DNA from: Streptomyces megasporus
GTDB taxonomy: Bacteria > Actinomycetota > Actinomycetes > Streptomycetales > Streptomycetaceae
DNA length: 64,000 nucleotides
Direction: 5' to 3'
Assembly: GCF_000718985.1 (NCBI RefSeq)
Contig: NZ_JODL01000003.1
Span: forward strand, 208,819 to 272,818
In this document: piece by piece, positions 16,197 to 25,205 of the stretch
Layout: every line of letters starts with the position of its first letter
Position numbering within the stretch: the first letter of the stretch is position 1
The notes under the pieces: generated by a model
The model's input: only the letters and a program-made list of their open reading frames with translations
What the model was told of the DNA's origin: nothing
Databases searched by the model: none
Made by a program: the position numbers and the translations under genes

Positions 16197-17548
16197 TCCT
16201 GGGGATTCCCTTCACTGTCCTGGGACGCGCCGCGGCCCGAGCGGGTGCCGCGGGCGAACGCGCTCATGCGCGAGGCGGTTTCGGTGGCCGGACGGACCAG
16301 CGCGGGACCGGAGTCGGTCGGGGTCGCGCCGTCGGCGGGGGTGAGGGGTCGGGGCTCGCGCCGGCGCCGCTTGGGCAGCCCCCCGGCCGTGGACTCCCGC
16401 ACCGCCGCCTCCGCCGGGGAGGTCCGGGCGGTCGGCAGGGAGAGGGCGGGAGCCGTCGGAGCGGCCGGCTCGCCCGCGGCCTCCCCGGCGGAGGCGGTCC
16501 CGGACGGGAAGGCCGGGGCCTCGGTCCGCCGGGCGGCGGCCGGCTCCACGGGCGCCTTCCGCTCGAGAAGCGTGTTGGGGAGGAAGAGGACGGCTCGCAC
16601 ACCGCCGTAGGGGGACTGCGTGTCGACGGAGACGCTGAAGCCGTACCGGGCGGCGAGCACGCCGATGACGGCGAAACCGAACTGCGGCGGGTCGCCGAGC
16701 CGGTTGATGTCGATGTCCTCCCGGCCGGACAGGCGTCGGGTGGCCTCCTCGACCTCGTGCGTGTCCATGCCGACGCCCGCGTCGTCGATGATGATGCTGG
16801 CGCCGTTGTGCGCGGGGCGGATGCCGACCTCGACGGTGGTGTTCGGCTGGGAGTGCCGCGCCGCGTTGTCCAGCAGCTCGGCGACCGCGAGGACCACCGG
16901 CTCGACGGCCCGGCTGACCACGGCCGTCTCCATCTGGGAGTGGACCTTGACGCGCCGGTAGTCCCGGATGCGCGACGTGGCCCCGCGCACGACGTCGATC
17001 AGCGGCGAGGCGTCCCGTTGCCGTCCGGGCCACGAGCCGCAGAGCACGGCGATGGCCTGGGCCCTCCGGCCGAACTGCGCGTTGGCGTGGTCGATCTCCA
17101 GCAGGTCGCGGAGCACGTCGGGGTTGTCGTGGCGGTCCTGCATGTCCGAGATCGACAACTGCTGTTCGTTCGCCAGGGCCTGCAGGGCGCGCACCGCGCC
17201 CTTCAGCGCGGTCTTCGCCGACTGGTCGGCGCGGGAGCGCGCCGCCGCGGCGGCGTTGGCGAACATCTCGACGACCTTCTCCAGGTTCGCCCCGTACGCC
17301 GTCGTGGCGAGTTCCGCGTCGAGCGGGCCGGGTACGGACGCGGCACCGTGCGGCGTCTCGACCAGCGCGGCGAGCCGGACCTCGACGAGATGCCGGACCT
17401 CTTCCTCACGAGAGCGCAGGGCGGCTTCGGAACTCGTCAGGCGACGGCGCAGGCGGGCGCTGATCCGGCTCTGGCGCACCAGCAGCACGGCCGCGGGAGC
17501 GGCCGTGGCGAGGCACCAGAACACCGCCTCCGGTATGTGTTGTGTCAT
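16193..17548 (-). CDS. cvnA: conservon histidine-kinase-like protein (CvnA-like)
   Basis: A 451-residue membrane-anchored protein with one N-terminal hydrophobic segment (AVFWCLATAAPAAVLLV). A long coiled region follows. The GHKL ATPase domain at about 200-340 has N-box ELLDNAARHS and G-box IIIDDAGVGMD. No typical H-box histidine is evident, as in other CvnA proteins, so kinase activity is uncertain. The C-terminal 100 residues are Pro/Ala/Arg-rich. It is short for the family because it lacks a large extracellular sensor. The ATG at 17548 gives MTQHIPEAVFWCL, with GAGGA upstream. First gene of the cvnABCD-P450 operon. Confidence 0.9.
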   Translation of the reverse strand: MTQHIPEAVFWCLATAAPAAVLLVRQSRISARLRRRLTSSEAALRSREEEVRHLVEVRLAALVETPHGAASVPGPLDAELATTAYGANLEKVVEMFANAAAAARSRADQSAKTALKGAVRALQALANEQQLSISDMQDRHDNPDVLRDLLEIDHANAQFGRRAQAIAVLCGSWPGRQRDASPLIDVVRGATSRIRDYRRVKVHSQMETAVVSRAVEPVVLAVAELLDNAARHSQPNTTVEVGIRPAHNGASIIIDDAGVGMDTHEVEEATRRLSGREDIDINRLGDPPQFGFAVIGVLAARYGFSVSVDTQSPYGGVRAVLFLPNTLLERKAPVEPAAARRTEAPAFPSGTASAGEAAGEPAAPTAPALSLPTARTSPAEAAVRESTAGGLPKRRRREPRPLTPADGATPTDSGPALVRPATETASRMSAFARGTRSGRGASQDSEGNPQE

Positions 17549-17850
17549 CGGGTCCTCGGGCAGGGGAGGGCAGGGCGTCAGGCCCGGGAGGGAACGCGAC
17601 ACGCGGAAGTGGCCGGCTCCGACGGTCCATCGGATTCGAGGCGGCGGGCCGAGCGCGGCTCTGGTGAGGCCAGGGCCCACCCACGTCCGTCACGGGCGCT
17701 GGAATGCCTGATCATCCTAGGGATGTTCGCTCGCTTCAAGCGGCCTGCCGTCACCAATCGGGAATCGGATCCTCCTCCTCCGACGATCCTCCATCGCCCC
17801 TCCATCTCCTCTTCACAGCGCGGACGGCGATCGGCGCGCTCGGGCGCGGT

Positions 17851-17922
17851 CCGTGGCGTCCGTGCCGTCCGTGCCGTCCGTGGCGCCTGTGCCGTTTGTG
17901 TCGCCCGTGTCGCCCGTGCCGT
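17851..17922. repeat. eight 9-bp tandem repeats (consensus CCGTGCCGT)
   Basis: Units in order: CCGTGGCGT, CCGTGCCGT twice, CCGTGGCGC, CTGTGCCGT, TTGTGTCGC, CCGTGTCGC, CCGTGCCGT. The period of 9 is exact over 72 bases. It ends about 60 bases before the dapD -10. A nine-base period is not a helical repeat; replication slippage is the simplest origin. Confidence 0.8.
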
Positions 17923-17983
17923 TCCGACACGTGCGGGCGCGTCCGGCCGGTGGACCGGTTCGCCTTCGCGGAGCACGTCCGGT

Positions 17984-17989
17984 TAGCGT
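17984..17989 (+). promoter_or_regulatory. -10 element of probable leaderless dapD promoter
   Basis: TAGCGT (TANNNT) is followed by TTGAGC and then the ATG at 17996. No Shine-Dalgarno sequence fits, so a leaderless transcript is likely. Confidence 0.45.
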
Positions 17990-17995
17990 TTGAGC

Positions 17996-18994
17996 ATGAC
18001 CGAAGCACCCGCACCCTCCCCCCGCAGGACCGGCGCCGCCGCCGCCGGACTCGCCACCATCGCCTCCGACGGTGGGGCCGTCCTGGACACCTGGTTCCCC
18101 GCCCCCGAACTGGTCGAGGAGCCCGGCCCGGCCGGAACCGAGCGGCTGACCGCCGAGCGCGCCGCCGAGCTGCTGGGCGACGCCGCGCCGCAGGCGCTGG
18201 GCCCGGACCCGCTCCGCGGCGTCGAGGTCATCGCCGTCCGCACGGTGGTCTCCTCCCTGGAGGACAAGCCGCTGGACGCGCACGACGTCTACCTGCGGCT
18301 GCACCTGCTCAGCCACCGTCTGGTCAAGCCGCACGGCCAGAACCTCGACGGTGTCTTCGGCCTCCTCGCCAACGTGGCCTGGACGAACCTCGGGCCCGTT
18401 CCCGTCGAGCGGATCGAGCAGGCCCGTCTGGCCGCCCGCGCCGCCGGGAAGCAGCTCACGGTCACCAGCGTCGACAAGTTCCCGCGGATGACCGACTACG
18501 TCATCCCCAAGGGCGTGCGCATCGGTGACGCCGACCGTGTGCGGCTGGGCGCCCACCTCGCCTCCGGCACCACCGTGATGCACGAGGGCTTCGTCAACTT
18601 CAACGCCGGGACGCTGGGCACCTCCATGGTCGAGGGCCGGATCAGCGCGGGCGTCGTCGTCGACGACGGCTCCGACATCGGCGGCGGCGCCTCGATCATG
18701 GGCACCCTCTCCGGCGGCGGCAAGCAGACCATCTCCATCGGCAAGCGCTGCCTGCTCGGCGCCGAGGCGGGCCTGGGCATCTCGCTCGGCGACGACTGCA
18801 TCGTGGAGGCGGGCCTGTACCTGACGGCCGGCACGCGGGTCACCCTGCCCGACGGCCAGGTCGTCAAGGCGCTGGAGCTGTCCGGTGCGAGCAACCTCCT
18901 CTTCCGCCGCAACTCCACGACCGGGATCGTCGAGGCCATCCAGCGCTCCGGCTCCTGGGGCGGTCTCAACGAGGCGCTCCACAGCCACAACTGA
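17996..18994 (+). CDS. dapD: 2,3,4,5-tetrahydropyridine-2,6-dicarboxylate N-succinyltransferase
   Basis: Succinylates tetrahydrodipicolinate from succinyl-CoA in the lysine/meso-diaminopimelate pathway, needed for lysine and peptidoglycan. The 332-residue length fits the longer actinobacterial DapD. The C-terminal half is a left-handed beta-helix of hexapeptide repeats: [80 protein letters not shown]. The ATG at 17996 is chosen over the in-frame TTG at 17990 because it suits both the family N-terminus and the leaderless promoter. dapA, from the same pathway, lies nearby on the other strand. Confidence 0.95.
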   Translation: MTEAPAPSPRRTGAAAAGLATIASDGGAVLDTWFPAPELVEEPGPAGTERLTAERAAELLGDAAPQALGPDPLRGVEVIAVRTVVSSLEDKPLDAHDVYLRLHLLSHRLVKPHGQNLDGVFGLLANVAWTNLGPVPVERIEQARLAARAAGKQLTVTSVDKFPRMTDYVIPKGVRIGDADRVRLGAHLASGTTVMHEGFVNFNAGTLGTSMVEGRISAGVVVDDGSDIGGGASIMGTLSGGGKQTISIGKRCLLGAEAGLGISLGDDCIVEAGLYLTAGTRVTLPDGQVVKALELSGASNLLFRRNSTTGIVEAIQRSGSWGGLNEALHSHN

Positions 18995-19034
18995 CACGCG
19001 ATCGGTCGCGCGACCGCGGCTCGACCGCGGCCTT

Positions 19035-19065
19035 GGGCCCGCCGCCCGCACCGGGTGGCGGGCCC
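19035..19065. terminator. hairpin between dapD and the EI24 gene
   Basis: GGGCCCGCC (19035-19043) pairs with GGCGGGCCC (19057-19065); further inner bases can pair. It lies 40 bases after the dapD stop and just before the next gene's -10 (TACCCT, 19068-19073), so it should stop dapD transcripts. Confidence 0.6.
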
Positions 19066-19081
19066 GTTACCCTTTCCGGCC

Positions 19082-19903
19082 ATGGGCGATCTCGGAAGCG
19101 GAGTACGGTATTTGGGGCGGGGCCAGAAGTGGGTCCTGCGCAACGGGCGGTGGTTCGGGTTCGGGCTGCTGCCCGCGCTGATCACCCTCGTGCTGTACGC
19201 GGCGGCCCTGACCGCCCTCGCCTTCTGGGCCGACGACCTGGCCGCCTGGGCCACACCGTTCGCCGACGACTGGGAGTCGCCCTGGCCGGGGCTGCTGCGC
19301 GGCACGTTCACCGTGGTGCTGTTCGCCGGGGGACTGCTGCTGGCGGCGCTCACCTTCACCGCCGTCGCCCTGCTCGTCGGCGACCCCTTCTACGAGGCGC
19401 TGTCGGAGAAGGTCGAGGAGTCCGAGGGCGGCGGCCCCGAGGGGCCCGACCGCCCCCTCTGGCGCGAGCTGTGGATCTCGCTCCGCGACAGCCTCCACAT
19501 CCTGCTCCGGGTGGCCGTCCTCACCGTGCCGCTGTTCGTGCTCGGCTTCGTCCCCGTCATCGGCCAGACGATCGTCCCGGCGCTCGGCTTCGCCGTCTCC
19601 GGTTTCTTCCTCACCGCGGAACTCACCTCCGTCGCCCTCCAGCGCCGCGACATCCCCGTCCGGGAGCGGCTGCGGCTGCTGCGCGGGCGCAAGGCCCTCG
19701 CGCTCGGCTTCGGGGTGCCGCTGGTCCTGGCCTTCCTGCTGCCGCTGGTCGCGGTCTTCCTGATGCCGGGCGCGGTGGCGGGCGCCACCCTCCTGGCGCG
19801 GGACCTGGTGGACGACCGGGCGGACGGGAACGCCGGCGCGCCGGGCGACGGGAGCGCGGGCCCCGCGACGGCGACCCCACCCGCGGCGGACGGCACGGAC
19901 TGA
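19082..19903 (+). CDS. EI24-domain integral membrane protein
   Basis: A 273-residue protein with about five hydrophobic helices. It matches the EI24/CysZ-like family: GSGVRYLGRGQKWVLRNGRW at the start, then LVGDPFYEALSEKVEESEG, LRDSLHILLRVAVLTVPLFV and GFAVSGFFLTAELTSVALQR. CysZ relatives are sulfate channels, but actinobacterial EI24 proteins are mostly uncharacterised, so no substrate is assigned. The C-terminus is a soluble Asp/Gly/Ala-rich tail. The ATG at 19082 is used; TACCCT lies 8 bases upstream, again suggesting a short or absent leader. Confidence 0.85.
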   Translation: MGDLGSGVRYLGRGQKWVLRNGRWFGFGLLPALITLVLYAAALTALAFWADDLAAWATPFADDWESPWPGLLRGTFTVVLFAGGLLLAALTFTAVALLVGDPFYEALSEKVEESEGGGPEGPDRPLWRELWISLRDSLHILLRVAVLTVPLFVLGFVPVIGQTIVPALGFAVSGFFLTAELTSVALQRRDIPVRERLRLLRGRKALALGFGVPLVLAFLLPLVAVFLMPGAVAGATLLARDLVDDRADGNAGAPGDGSAGPATATPPAADGTD

Positions 19904-19926
19904 CCCCGAGGACCGGCCCCGCGGCC

Positions 19927-20817
19927 TTACCCCACGGCCTCCCGGAGAGCGTCCGCCAGCCGCAGCGTCAGCGCCTCGTCCGCCGGCAGCAGCGGCGGAC
20001 GCACCGGACCGCCCGGCAGCCCCGCCGCCGCGAACAGCGCCTTCACCGCGACCGTGCCGGGCACCTCGGACATCATCGCGTCGACCAGCGGGACGAGCGC
20101 TCGGTGCCGCCGGGCGGCCTCGGCGTGGTCACCGGCGTCGAAGGCGTCCAGGACGCCGCGTACGGCGGGACCGGCCACGTTGGCGACCGTGCTGACGCAG
20201 CCGTGGGCGCCGATCGCGCGCAGCGGCAGGTTCAGCTCGTCGCAGCCCGAGTAGTACGCCAGCCCCGTGGAGCCCAGCACCGTCGCCGTCTTCATCAGGT
20301 CGTACGCGCAGTCCTTGACGGCGCGGACGCGCGGGTGCTCCGCCAGCCGCGTCAGCGTCCGGACGGTCAGCGCGGTGCCCTCGCCGGTGCGGGAGGGGAT
20401 GTCGTAGAGCATCACCGGCAGGGCGGTGGCGTCGGCGACGGTGGACAGGTGGTGGGCGATGGCCTCCTGGGTGGGGCGGGAGTAGTACGGCGTGACGACC
20501 AACAGGCCGTGGGCGCCCGCCCGTTCGGCCGCCCGCGCCAGCTCCGTACTGTGCCGGGTGTCGTTCGTGCCGACGCCCGCGACGACGCGGGCCCGGTCGC
20601 CGACCTCCTCGACCACGGCCCGCACCAACGCGGTCTTCTCCTCGTCGGAGGTGGTCGGGGACTCGCCGGTGGTGCCGTTGAGCACCAGAGCGTCACAGCC
20701 GCCGCGGTCCACCAGGTGGGCGGCGAGCCGCCGGGCGCCGGGGAGGTCCAGGGAGCCGTCGGAGTCGAACGGGGTGATCATCGCCGCGGCGACGCGGCCG
20801 AAGGGGGAGTCGGACAT
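19927..20817 (-). CDS. dapA: 4-hydroxy-tetrahydrodipicolinate synthase
   Basis: Condenses pyruvate with aspartate semialdehyde, the committed step to lysine and diaminopimelate. The 296-residue TIM barrel has LVLNGTTGESPTTSDEEK (pyruvate-binding GTTGES), the tyrosine in PVMLYDIPSRTG and the Schiff-base lysine K168 in RAVKDCAYD. All features of true DapA are present, unlike the sugar-acid relative at 31566. The ATG at 20817 starts MSDSPFGRVAAAMITPFD; no clear ribosome binding site is seen. Streptomycetes often carry two dapA genes. Confidence 0.9.
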   Translation of the reverse strand: MSDSPFGRVAAAMITPFDSDGSLDLPGARRLAAHLVDRGGCDALVLNGTTGESPTTSDEEKTALVRAVVEEVGDRARVVAGVGTNDTRHSTELARAAERAGAHGLLVVTPYYSRPTQEAIAHHLSTVADATALPVMLYDIPSRTGEGTALTVRTLTRLAEHPRVRAVKDCAYDLMKTATVLGSTGLAYYSGCDELNLPLRAIGAHGCVSTVANVAGPAVRGVLDAFDAGDHAEAARRHRALVPLVDAMMSEVPGTVAVKALFAAAGLPGGPVRPPLLPADEALTLRLADALREAVG

Positions 20818-20905
20818 GGGGGCGAGTCTGACCCACGCCGGCGCGGGCGGTCCAACCGATTCCATGGGCGGGTTCCATGGGCGGGGCGCCGGGGCGGGAG
20901 CTCTC

Positions 20906-21523
20906 TCAGCGCCGGACGTCCTCTCCCTCCCGAGGGAAATCCCCGGTGGGCAGGACCAGGTCGACGGGGGTGCCCGTCAGGTCGACCGGCTCCCCGAAGG
21001 GAACGGTGGTGTGGCGGAGGTAGTCGCTTCCCTTGGGGCGGGTGAACACGTGACACCGCGCCGTGTAGGGATCGACGATCAGGTATACGGGGACCTCGGC
21101 GGTGGCGTACGCCTCGCACTTCCTGCCGTAGTCGTTGTGGCGGGTGGCTTCGGAGATCACCTCGGCGACGAACTCGACGTCCTGGTGACGCCAGCGGCGG
21201 CGCCCGTTCTCGCGGACCATCTCCGCTCCGTCGCCGAGTTTGGCGACATCGGGGGCGAAGCCGTTCAGATGACCGGGGAAGTCGATGCGCACATCCGACT
21301 TCACCTTCACGTCCATGCCGAACCGATCCTCCAGAGCACGCACGATCCTGCGGATGATCTCCCAGTGCGCGTCCCGCCGCGGCGACATGTGGACGGCCCC
21401 CCCGACGATTTCGGCCTTGTAACCCTCGGGGACGGGCATCCGCTCCAGCAGGTCGAAGAGTTCGTCCAGACCGGGTTCGCCGCTGTCGGGCATCTCGATC
21501 CTGTCGGTGAGCTCGACGGTCAT
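20906..21523 (-). CDS. Uma2 family (DUF820) restriction-endonuclease-like protein
   Basis: A 205-residue protein of the Uma2/DUF820 family, which has a PD-(D/E)xK nuclease fold; its cellular role is unknown. Visible motifs are the carboxylate in NGFAPDVAKLGDG, then VEFVAEVISEATRHNDYGRK with the E...K catalytic pattern and EVPVYLIVDPYTARCHVF. GGGAGGAG lies upstream of the ATG at 21523. It stands alone, with no paired antitoxin or methylase gene. Such genes occur in many copies in streptomycetes. Confidence 0.88.
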   Translation of the reverse strand: MTVELTDRIEMPDSGEPGLDELFDLLERMPVPEGYKAEIVGGAVHMSPRRDAHWEIIRRIVRALEDRFGMDVKVKSDVRIDFPGHLNGFAPDVAKLGDGAEMVRENGRRRWRHQDVEFVAEVISEATRHNDYGRKCEAYATAEVPVYLIVDPYTARCHVFTRPKGSDYLRHTTVPFGEPVDLTGTPVDLVLPTGDFPREGEDVRR

Positions 21524-21617
21524 CGTGTGCCGCTCCTCCCCGGCGCGCCGGGCGGCGCAGCCGCACGGTCCAACGATACGAGTGTCCGACCGGCCGTGCC
21601 TTTGCCCGCGCACCGTG

Positions 21618-21655
21618 TCGGCCGTGCCGCTCCCCCCGTGGAGCGGCACGGCCGA
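21618..21655. terminator. perfect 16-bp hairpin terminator
   Basis: TCGGCCGTGCCGCTCC (21618-21633) pairs exactly with 21640-21655 around CCCCGT. It lies 20 bases beyond the stop of the minus-strand endonuclease gene, and so ends that transcript before the Uma2 gene. Confidence 0.85.
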
Positions 21656-21676
21656 GGTCCGCCGGTCGCGCGGGCG

Positions 21677-23503
21677 TCAGGGCCGGAAGCGGATCACCTG
21701 GGGGTCGTGGTCGCTGGCCTGGTCGGCGAACTCCGCGTTGACGTGGACGATGTCGTAGTCGAAGCGGCGGATGCCGGGGGAGACCAGGGTCTGGTCCAGC
21801 ACCTGGGAGTTGCCGTCGAAGACGTAGGTGTAGCGCTCGGACGGCGGCAGCGAGAGCACCGCGCTGCGCAGCGCGCCGCCCGCGGTCAACGCGCGGGTGG
21901 TGGCGGAGAACTCGAAGTCGTTGATGTCGCCGAGGACCACCACCTTCGCCTTCCGCTCCACCGCCAGCACCTGCCGCACGAAGTGGTTGACCACCTTCGC
22001 CTGCGCCACGCGCTGGACCTCGGAGGAACGGTTCGGCGGCTGGACGGCCGCGTGGAGGGGCTGGTCGCCGCCCTTGGAGGCGAAGTGGTTGGCGATCACG
22101 ACGACCGTCCGGCCGCGGAAGCGGAACTCGCCGGCCAGCGGTTTGCGGCTGTCCTCCCACGCGGCGTCGTGCGGCGCGATCCGGGCGGGGGAGTGGGTCA
22201 GCACGGCCCGGCCGCGCTCGCGCCGCACGCCGACCGCCGTGCCGGCGTCGGCGCCGGGCCGGTCCACGAAGGAGACCCGCTCGGGGTCGAAGAGGAAGAC
22301 GTTGCGGATGTTGCCGCCGGGTTGGCCGCCGTCGGCGTCGTCGACCGGGTCGATCGAGCGCCAGTCGTAGCGCGGTCCGCCCGCGGCCACGATCGCCTCG
22401 ACGAACCGGCTCACCGTCCGGTCGGCGGACACCACCTCGTCGTTCTCGGGCCCGTTGTCGTCCTGGATCTCCTCCAGGGCGAGGATGTCGGGGGAGGCGA
22501 GGTTCTCCACCACGCCGCGCGCCAACCGGTCGAACTTCACCTGGTCGTTGCCCGGGTGGAGGTTCTCCACGTTGTAGGTGGCGACGGCCAGCTCGCCGGG
22601 GCGCCGGGGACGGGTGCGCTCCCGCTCCAGACCGCCGTCGACCACGGCGCCCAGCTCACGGGCGGCCACCAGGTAGCCGCCGTACTGGTCGTAGTCGAGG
22701 GGGCCGGTGGTGGCGCCGGAGAGGACGTCGCCGGTGTTCGCGGTGGGGAAGGGCTCTTGGGCCAGGGGGACCAGTGACTCGATCTTGACGCGGCCGGGGT
22801 TGGGCCGCGCGTAGTCGCCGTAGACCGTGCCGCCGCGCCGGGTCGGGTTGTCCTCGGGCCTGACGGTCACCCACAGTTCGGCGTGCGCGGTGCTGGGGCC
22901 GACCACACGGGCGTCGCGGACCCGGACGGCCATGCCCTCCAGCGCCTCGTAGAAGTCCAACGCGTAAGTGTCGGGGCGCAGTTCGAGACCCTCGACGCCG
23001 CCGCCCGCGGCCGGGTCGCCCTGGGGCGCGTACGCGGCGGGAACGGTGTCGGAGTCCAGGACGACCGGCTCGGGCAGGGCGTGGCCGGAGGAGACCACCG
23101 TCACCCGGGGCCGGGATATCTGGGTGACCGTCTGGTTGCCGGAGGAGTCGCCGCCCGGACGGTACTCGTCGACCGTGCCCGACACCCTCACCAGGTCGCC
23201 GACGGACACCGTCGGGGCCGATCCGGTGTAGACGAAGACGCCCTCGCTGGTGGCCGGATCGTCGTCGGGAGCCGTGTCCTGGATCCAGAAGCCGCGCGAG
23301 CCGTGAGCGCGGACGCCGGTGACCACCCCGGGGACCTCCGACACCCACTCGCCCGCCAGGGGCGACACGCGGGTGGTGCCCTGGACGTCGTGGACGCGGA
23401 CGGTGTCGCCGCCCCCGTCCGCCGCGACGGCGGGAACGGCCGGCAGGATCGAGGTCAGGGCCGCGACGGTGAGCGCGGCGGTACGGGCCGAGGGTCTTCT
23501 CAA
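21677..23503 (-). CDS. secreted endonuclease/exonuclease/phosphatase family protein
   Basis: A 608-residue exported protein with an EEP (DNase I-like) domain. Residues 1-28 are a signal peptide (RTAALTVAALTSILPAVPAV). An OB-fold-like region follows (about 40-270, RVHDVQGTTRVSPLAGEWV), as in ExeM/YhcR-type extracellular nucleases. The catalytic domain has VATYNVENLHPGND, ALEEIQDDNGPEND, ANHFASKGGDQPL, VVLGDINDFEFS and SDHDPQVIRF. The start is a TTG at 23503 with GGAGGA upstream; it gives a good signal peptide, whereas the open frame continues upstream without one. A phosphate-scavenging role is plausible but not shown. Confidence 0.88.
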   Translation of the reverse strand: MRRPSARTAALTVAALTSILPAVPAVAADGGGDTVRVHDVQGTTRVSPLAGEWVSEVPGVVTGVRAHGSRGFWIQDTAPDDDPATSEGVFVYTGSAPTVSVGDLVRVSGTVDEYRPGGDSSGNQTVTQISRPRVTVVSSGHALPEPVVLDSDTVPAAYAPQGDPAAGGGVEGLELRPDTYALDFYEALEGMAVRVRDARVVGPSTAHAELWVTVRPEDNPTRRGGTVYGDYARPNPGRVKIESLVPLAQEPFPTANTGDVLSGATTGPLDYDQYGGYLVAARELGAVVDGGLERERTRPRRPGELAVATYNVENLHPGNDQVKFDRLARGVVENLASPDILALEEIQDDNGPENDEVVSADRTVSRFVEAIVAAGGPRYDWRSIDPVDDADGGQPGGNIRNVFLFDPERVSFVDRPGADAGTAVGVRRERGRAVLTHSPARIAPHDAAWEDSRKPLAGEFRFRGRTVVVIANHFASKGGDQPLHAAVQPPNRSSEVQRVAQAKVVNHFVRQVLAVERKAKVVVLGDINDFEFSATTRALTAGGALRSAVLSLPPSERYTYVFDGNSQVLDQTLVSPGIRRFDYDIVHVNAEFADQASDHDPQVIRFRP

Positions 23504-23793
23504 AGGATCCTCCGGGGCGGTGCGGTGGTGCCGGGCGAGGAGAGCGAGGGAGATGGCGGCGGCCCGTTTCCGGCCGTCGTCGGCGAGGCTGGTGGCGCTG
23601 GTCGCACGGTGCTCGCACAGCGTTCGGACCGTACGATTTCTACGCGCGTAACGTGCCGTCTTCGGCGGGAACTTGTCAAGCGACCCCGGTGTACGGGGAA
23701 AGAAGATCCGGTGAACCGGACGCCGGTGGTGAAAGCGGTCTACGCTGGGGCAGCGTGCTTGCCCGAACGCCCCCACCGAGGAGCGCCCCTCAG

Positions 23794-25197
23794 ATGACCG
23801 GTGACGACCGCCCCACCGTGCCCCCCGTACGGCTGCCCGCCGAAGCCGAACTGGCGCGGGACGCCCTCGCCTCGCCGATGGTGTCCCGCGCCGCCCGACT
23901 CGCGCGCTGGGCGGGGGAACGGGTCCGGGTCGGCGCCGGCGGCCGACTCCCCGCCGAGCGGCTGGAGGAGGCCGTGACCCTCCTCGGTCTCGCCGGGGAC
24001 GAGGACGGCCCGAGGCACGCCGCCCGGGCGTGGGAGGTGGCCGTCGGCACCGGCCTGGTGGAGCTGCCCGAGGACACCGGGGGCACCGGGGACGCCGAGG
24101 ACGCGGCGGGCGCGCCGCGCCCGGTCTCCCCGGGCGCGGGACTGGCCCTGCTCACCGGAGGCTCCCCCGCCGACGTGCTGCGGATCTGGCGCGACGGCCT
24201 GGAGACGGTCCTCGCCGACGGTGCCGAGGGCGCCGTCGACCTCGACAGCGCCCTCGGCAACCTCTACCTCATGACCGCCGGCGACCCCGCCGTGACGGCC
24301 GGGGCGATGGTCCCGCTGCCGGTGCTCGCCGCCTCGATGGTCGTCCCCGTGGGCATGGACCACCCCACCGACGCCGTCCTGGAGGAGATCTCGGCGCTGA
24401 TGGTCGGGCTGGACGAGCGGTTCCGGGCGCTGGAGCCGACCGGGATCGTCGCCCACCGGCCCGTGGACACCGCCCTGATCGACGGCGACGCGGACACCGG
24501 TGCGCCGTCCGGCGGCCTCGGCGAGGAGGAGGTGGCCCGCTACGGCATGGTGCGGCTCACCCCGCTCGGCCTGTACGCCGTACGGCGGCGGATGCTGGAC
24601 GCGGGCGTGGCGGCCCCCGTGGTGGGCGACCTCGCCGGGGAGAGCGCCGAGGCGCTGCTGGCCGCCCTGCCCGGGCACGGCGAGGAGGCCGCCCGGTCCG
24701 AGATCGAACTGTGGCTCGCCCGGCGTACCTCCCAGGACGCCGCGCGCGAACTCCTCGCCGCCGCCCGCGGGGACGACGCGGACGCGCCGCGCCGCCGACT
24801 GGCCTGCCAGCAGGCCCTCTCGCTCGTCGGGGTGGAGGCCGAACCCGCCCTGCGCGAGGTCCTCGACGACGACCACCTGGGAGGGCTGGCCCGGGTCTGG
24901 CTCTCCGAGCGCGGCTTCGGGGACGTCCCGGCGCCGTCCGAGGGGATGGTGTTCTGGCTCACCGTGGACACCCTGGCCGCGCAGTTGGCGGCCGAGGGCG
25001 GCGGGGACGGGTCGGACGAGCTGCGCGACCTGATGCGCGGTCTGGTCGACCAGCACAGCGGCTTCTTCGACAAGGCCTGGCGCGTCGACCACCCGGCGAC
25101 CGGCGAGGTGCTGGAGGCGATGAGCCGCTTCCACCCCGACCGGCGGGTGGCCAAGGACGCCCGCAGGGCGGCGTACAGGGCGCGGTCGCGCGGCTGA
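23794..25197 (+). CDS. conserved actinobacterial protein of unknown function
   Basis: A 467-residue soluble protein, rich in Ala, Leu, Glu and Asp, without signal peptide, membrane segment or recognised motif. It is mostly helical. Recurrent 30-40 residue stretches such as EAARSEIELWLARRTSQDAA and LRRVLDDDHL-type endings recall HEAT-like repeats, but I cannot confirm that. GAGGAG precedes the ATG by 10 bases and TACGCT at 23742-23747 is a possible -10. I do not recognise a function. Confidence 0.75.
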   Translation: MTGDDRPTVPPVRLPAEAELARDALASPMVSRAARLARWAGERVRVGAGGRLPAERLEEAVTLLGLAGDEDGPRHAARAWEVAVGTGLVELPEDTGGTGDAEDAAGAPRPVSPGAGLALLTGGSPADVLRIWRDGLETVLADGAEGAVDLDSALGNLYLMTAGDPAVTAGAMVPLPVLAASMVVPVGMDHPTDAVLEEISALMVGLDERFRALEPTGIVAHRPVDTALIDGDADTGAPSGGLGEEEVARYGMVRLTPLGLYAVRRRMLDAGVAAPVVGDLAGESAEALLAALPGHGEEAARSEIELWLARRTSQDAARELLAAARGDDADAPRRRLACQQALSLVGVEAEPALREVLDDDHLGGLARVWLSERGFGDVPAPSEGMVFWLTVDTLAAQLAAEGGGDGSDELRDLMRGLVDQHSGFFDKAWRVDHPATGEVLEAMSRFHPDRRVAKDARRAAYRARSRG

Positions 25198-25205
25198 GCG
25201 GACGG

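Larger units (their letters stand above)
17549..17995. other. cvnA-dapD divergent intergenic region
   Basis: 447 bases holding the promoters of two divergent genes. The part nearest cvnA has no clear promoter boxes. The right half contains eight degenerate 9-base tandem repeats (17851-17922) and the dapD -10 element (17984-17989). I see no coding sequence. Confidence 0.5.

Noticed and set aside
20906..21523. restriction-modification or toxin-antitoxin system
   Set aside because: Only a lone Uma2-family gene is present; no methylase or antitoxin partner adjoins it.
23702..23728. PHO-box-like GTTCACC and TTTCACC sequences on the minus strand upstream of the secreted nuclease
   Set aside because: The two copies are 18 bases apart, not in the 11-base register needed for PhoP repeats.
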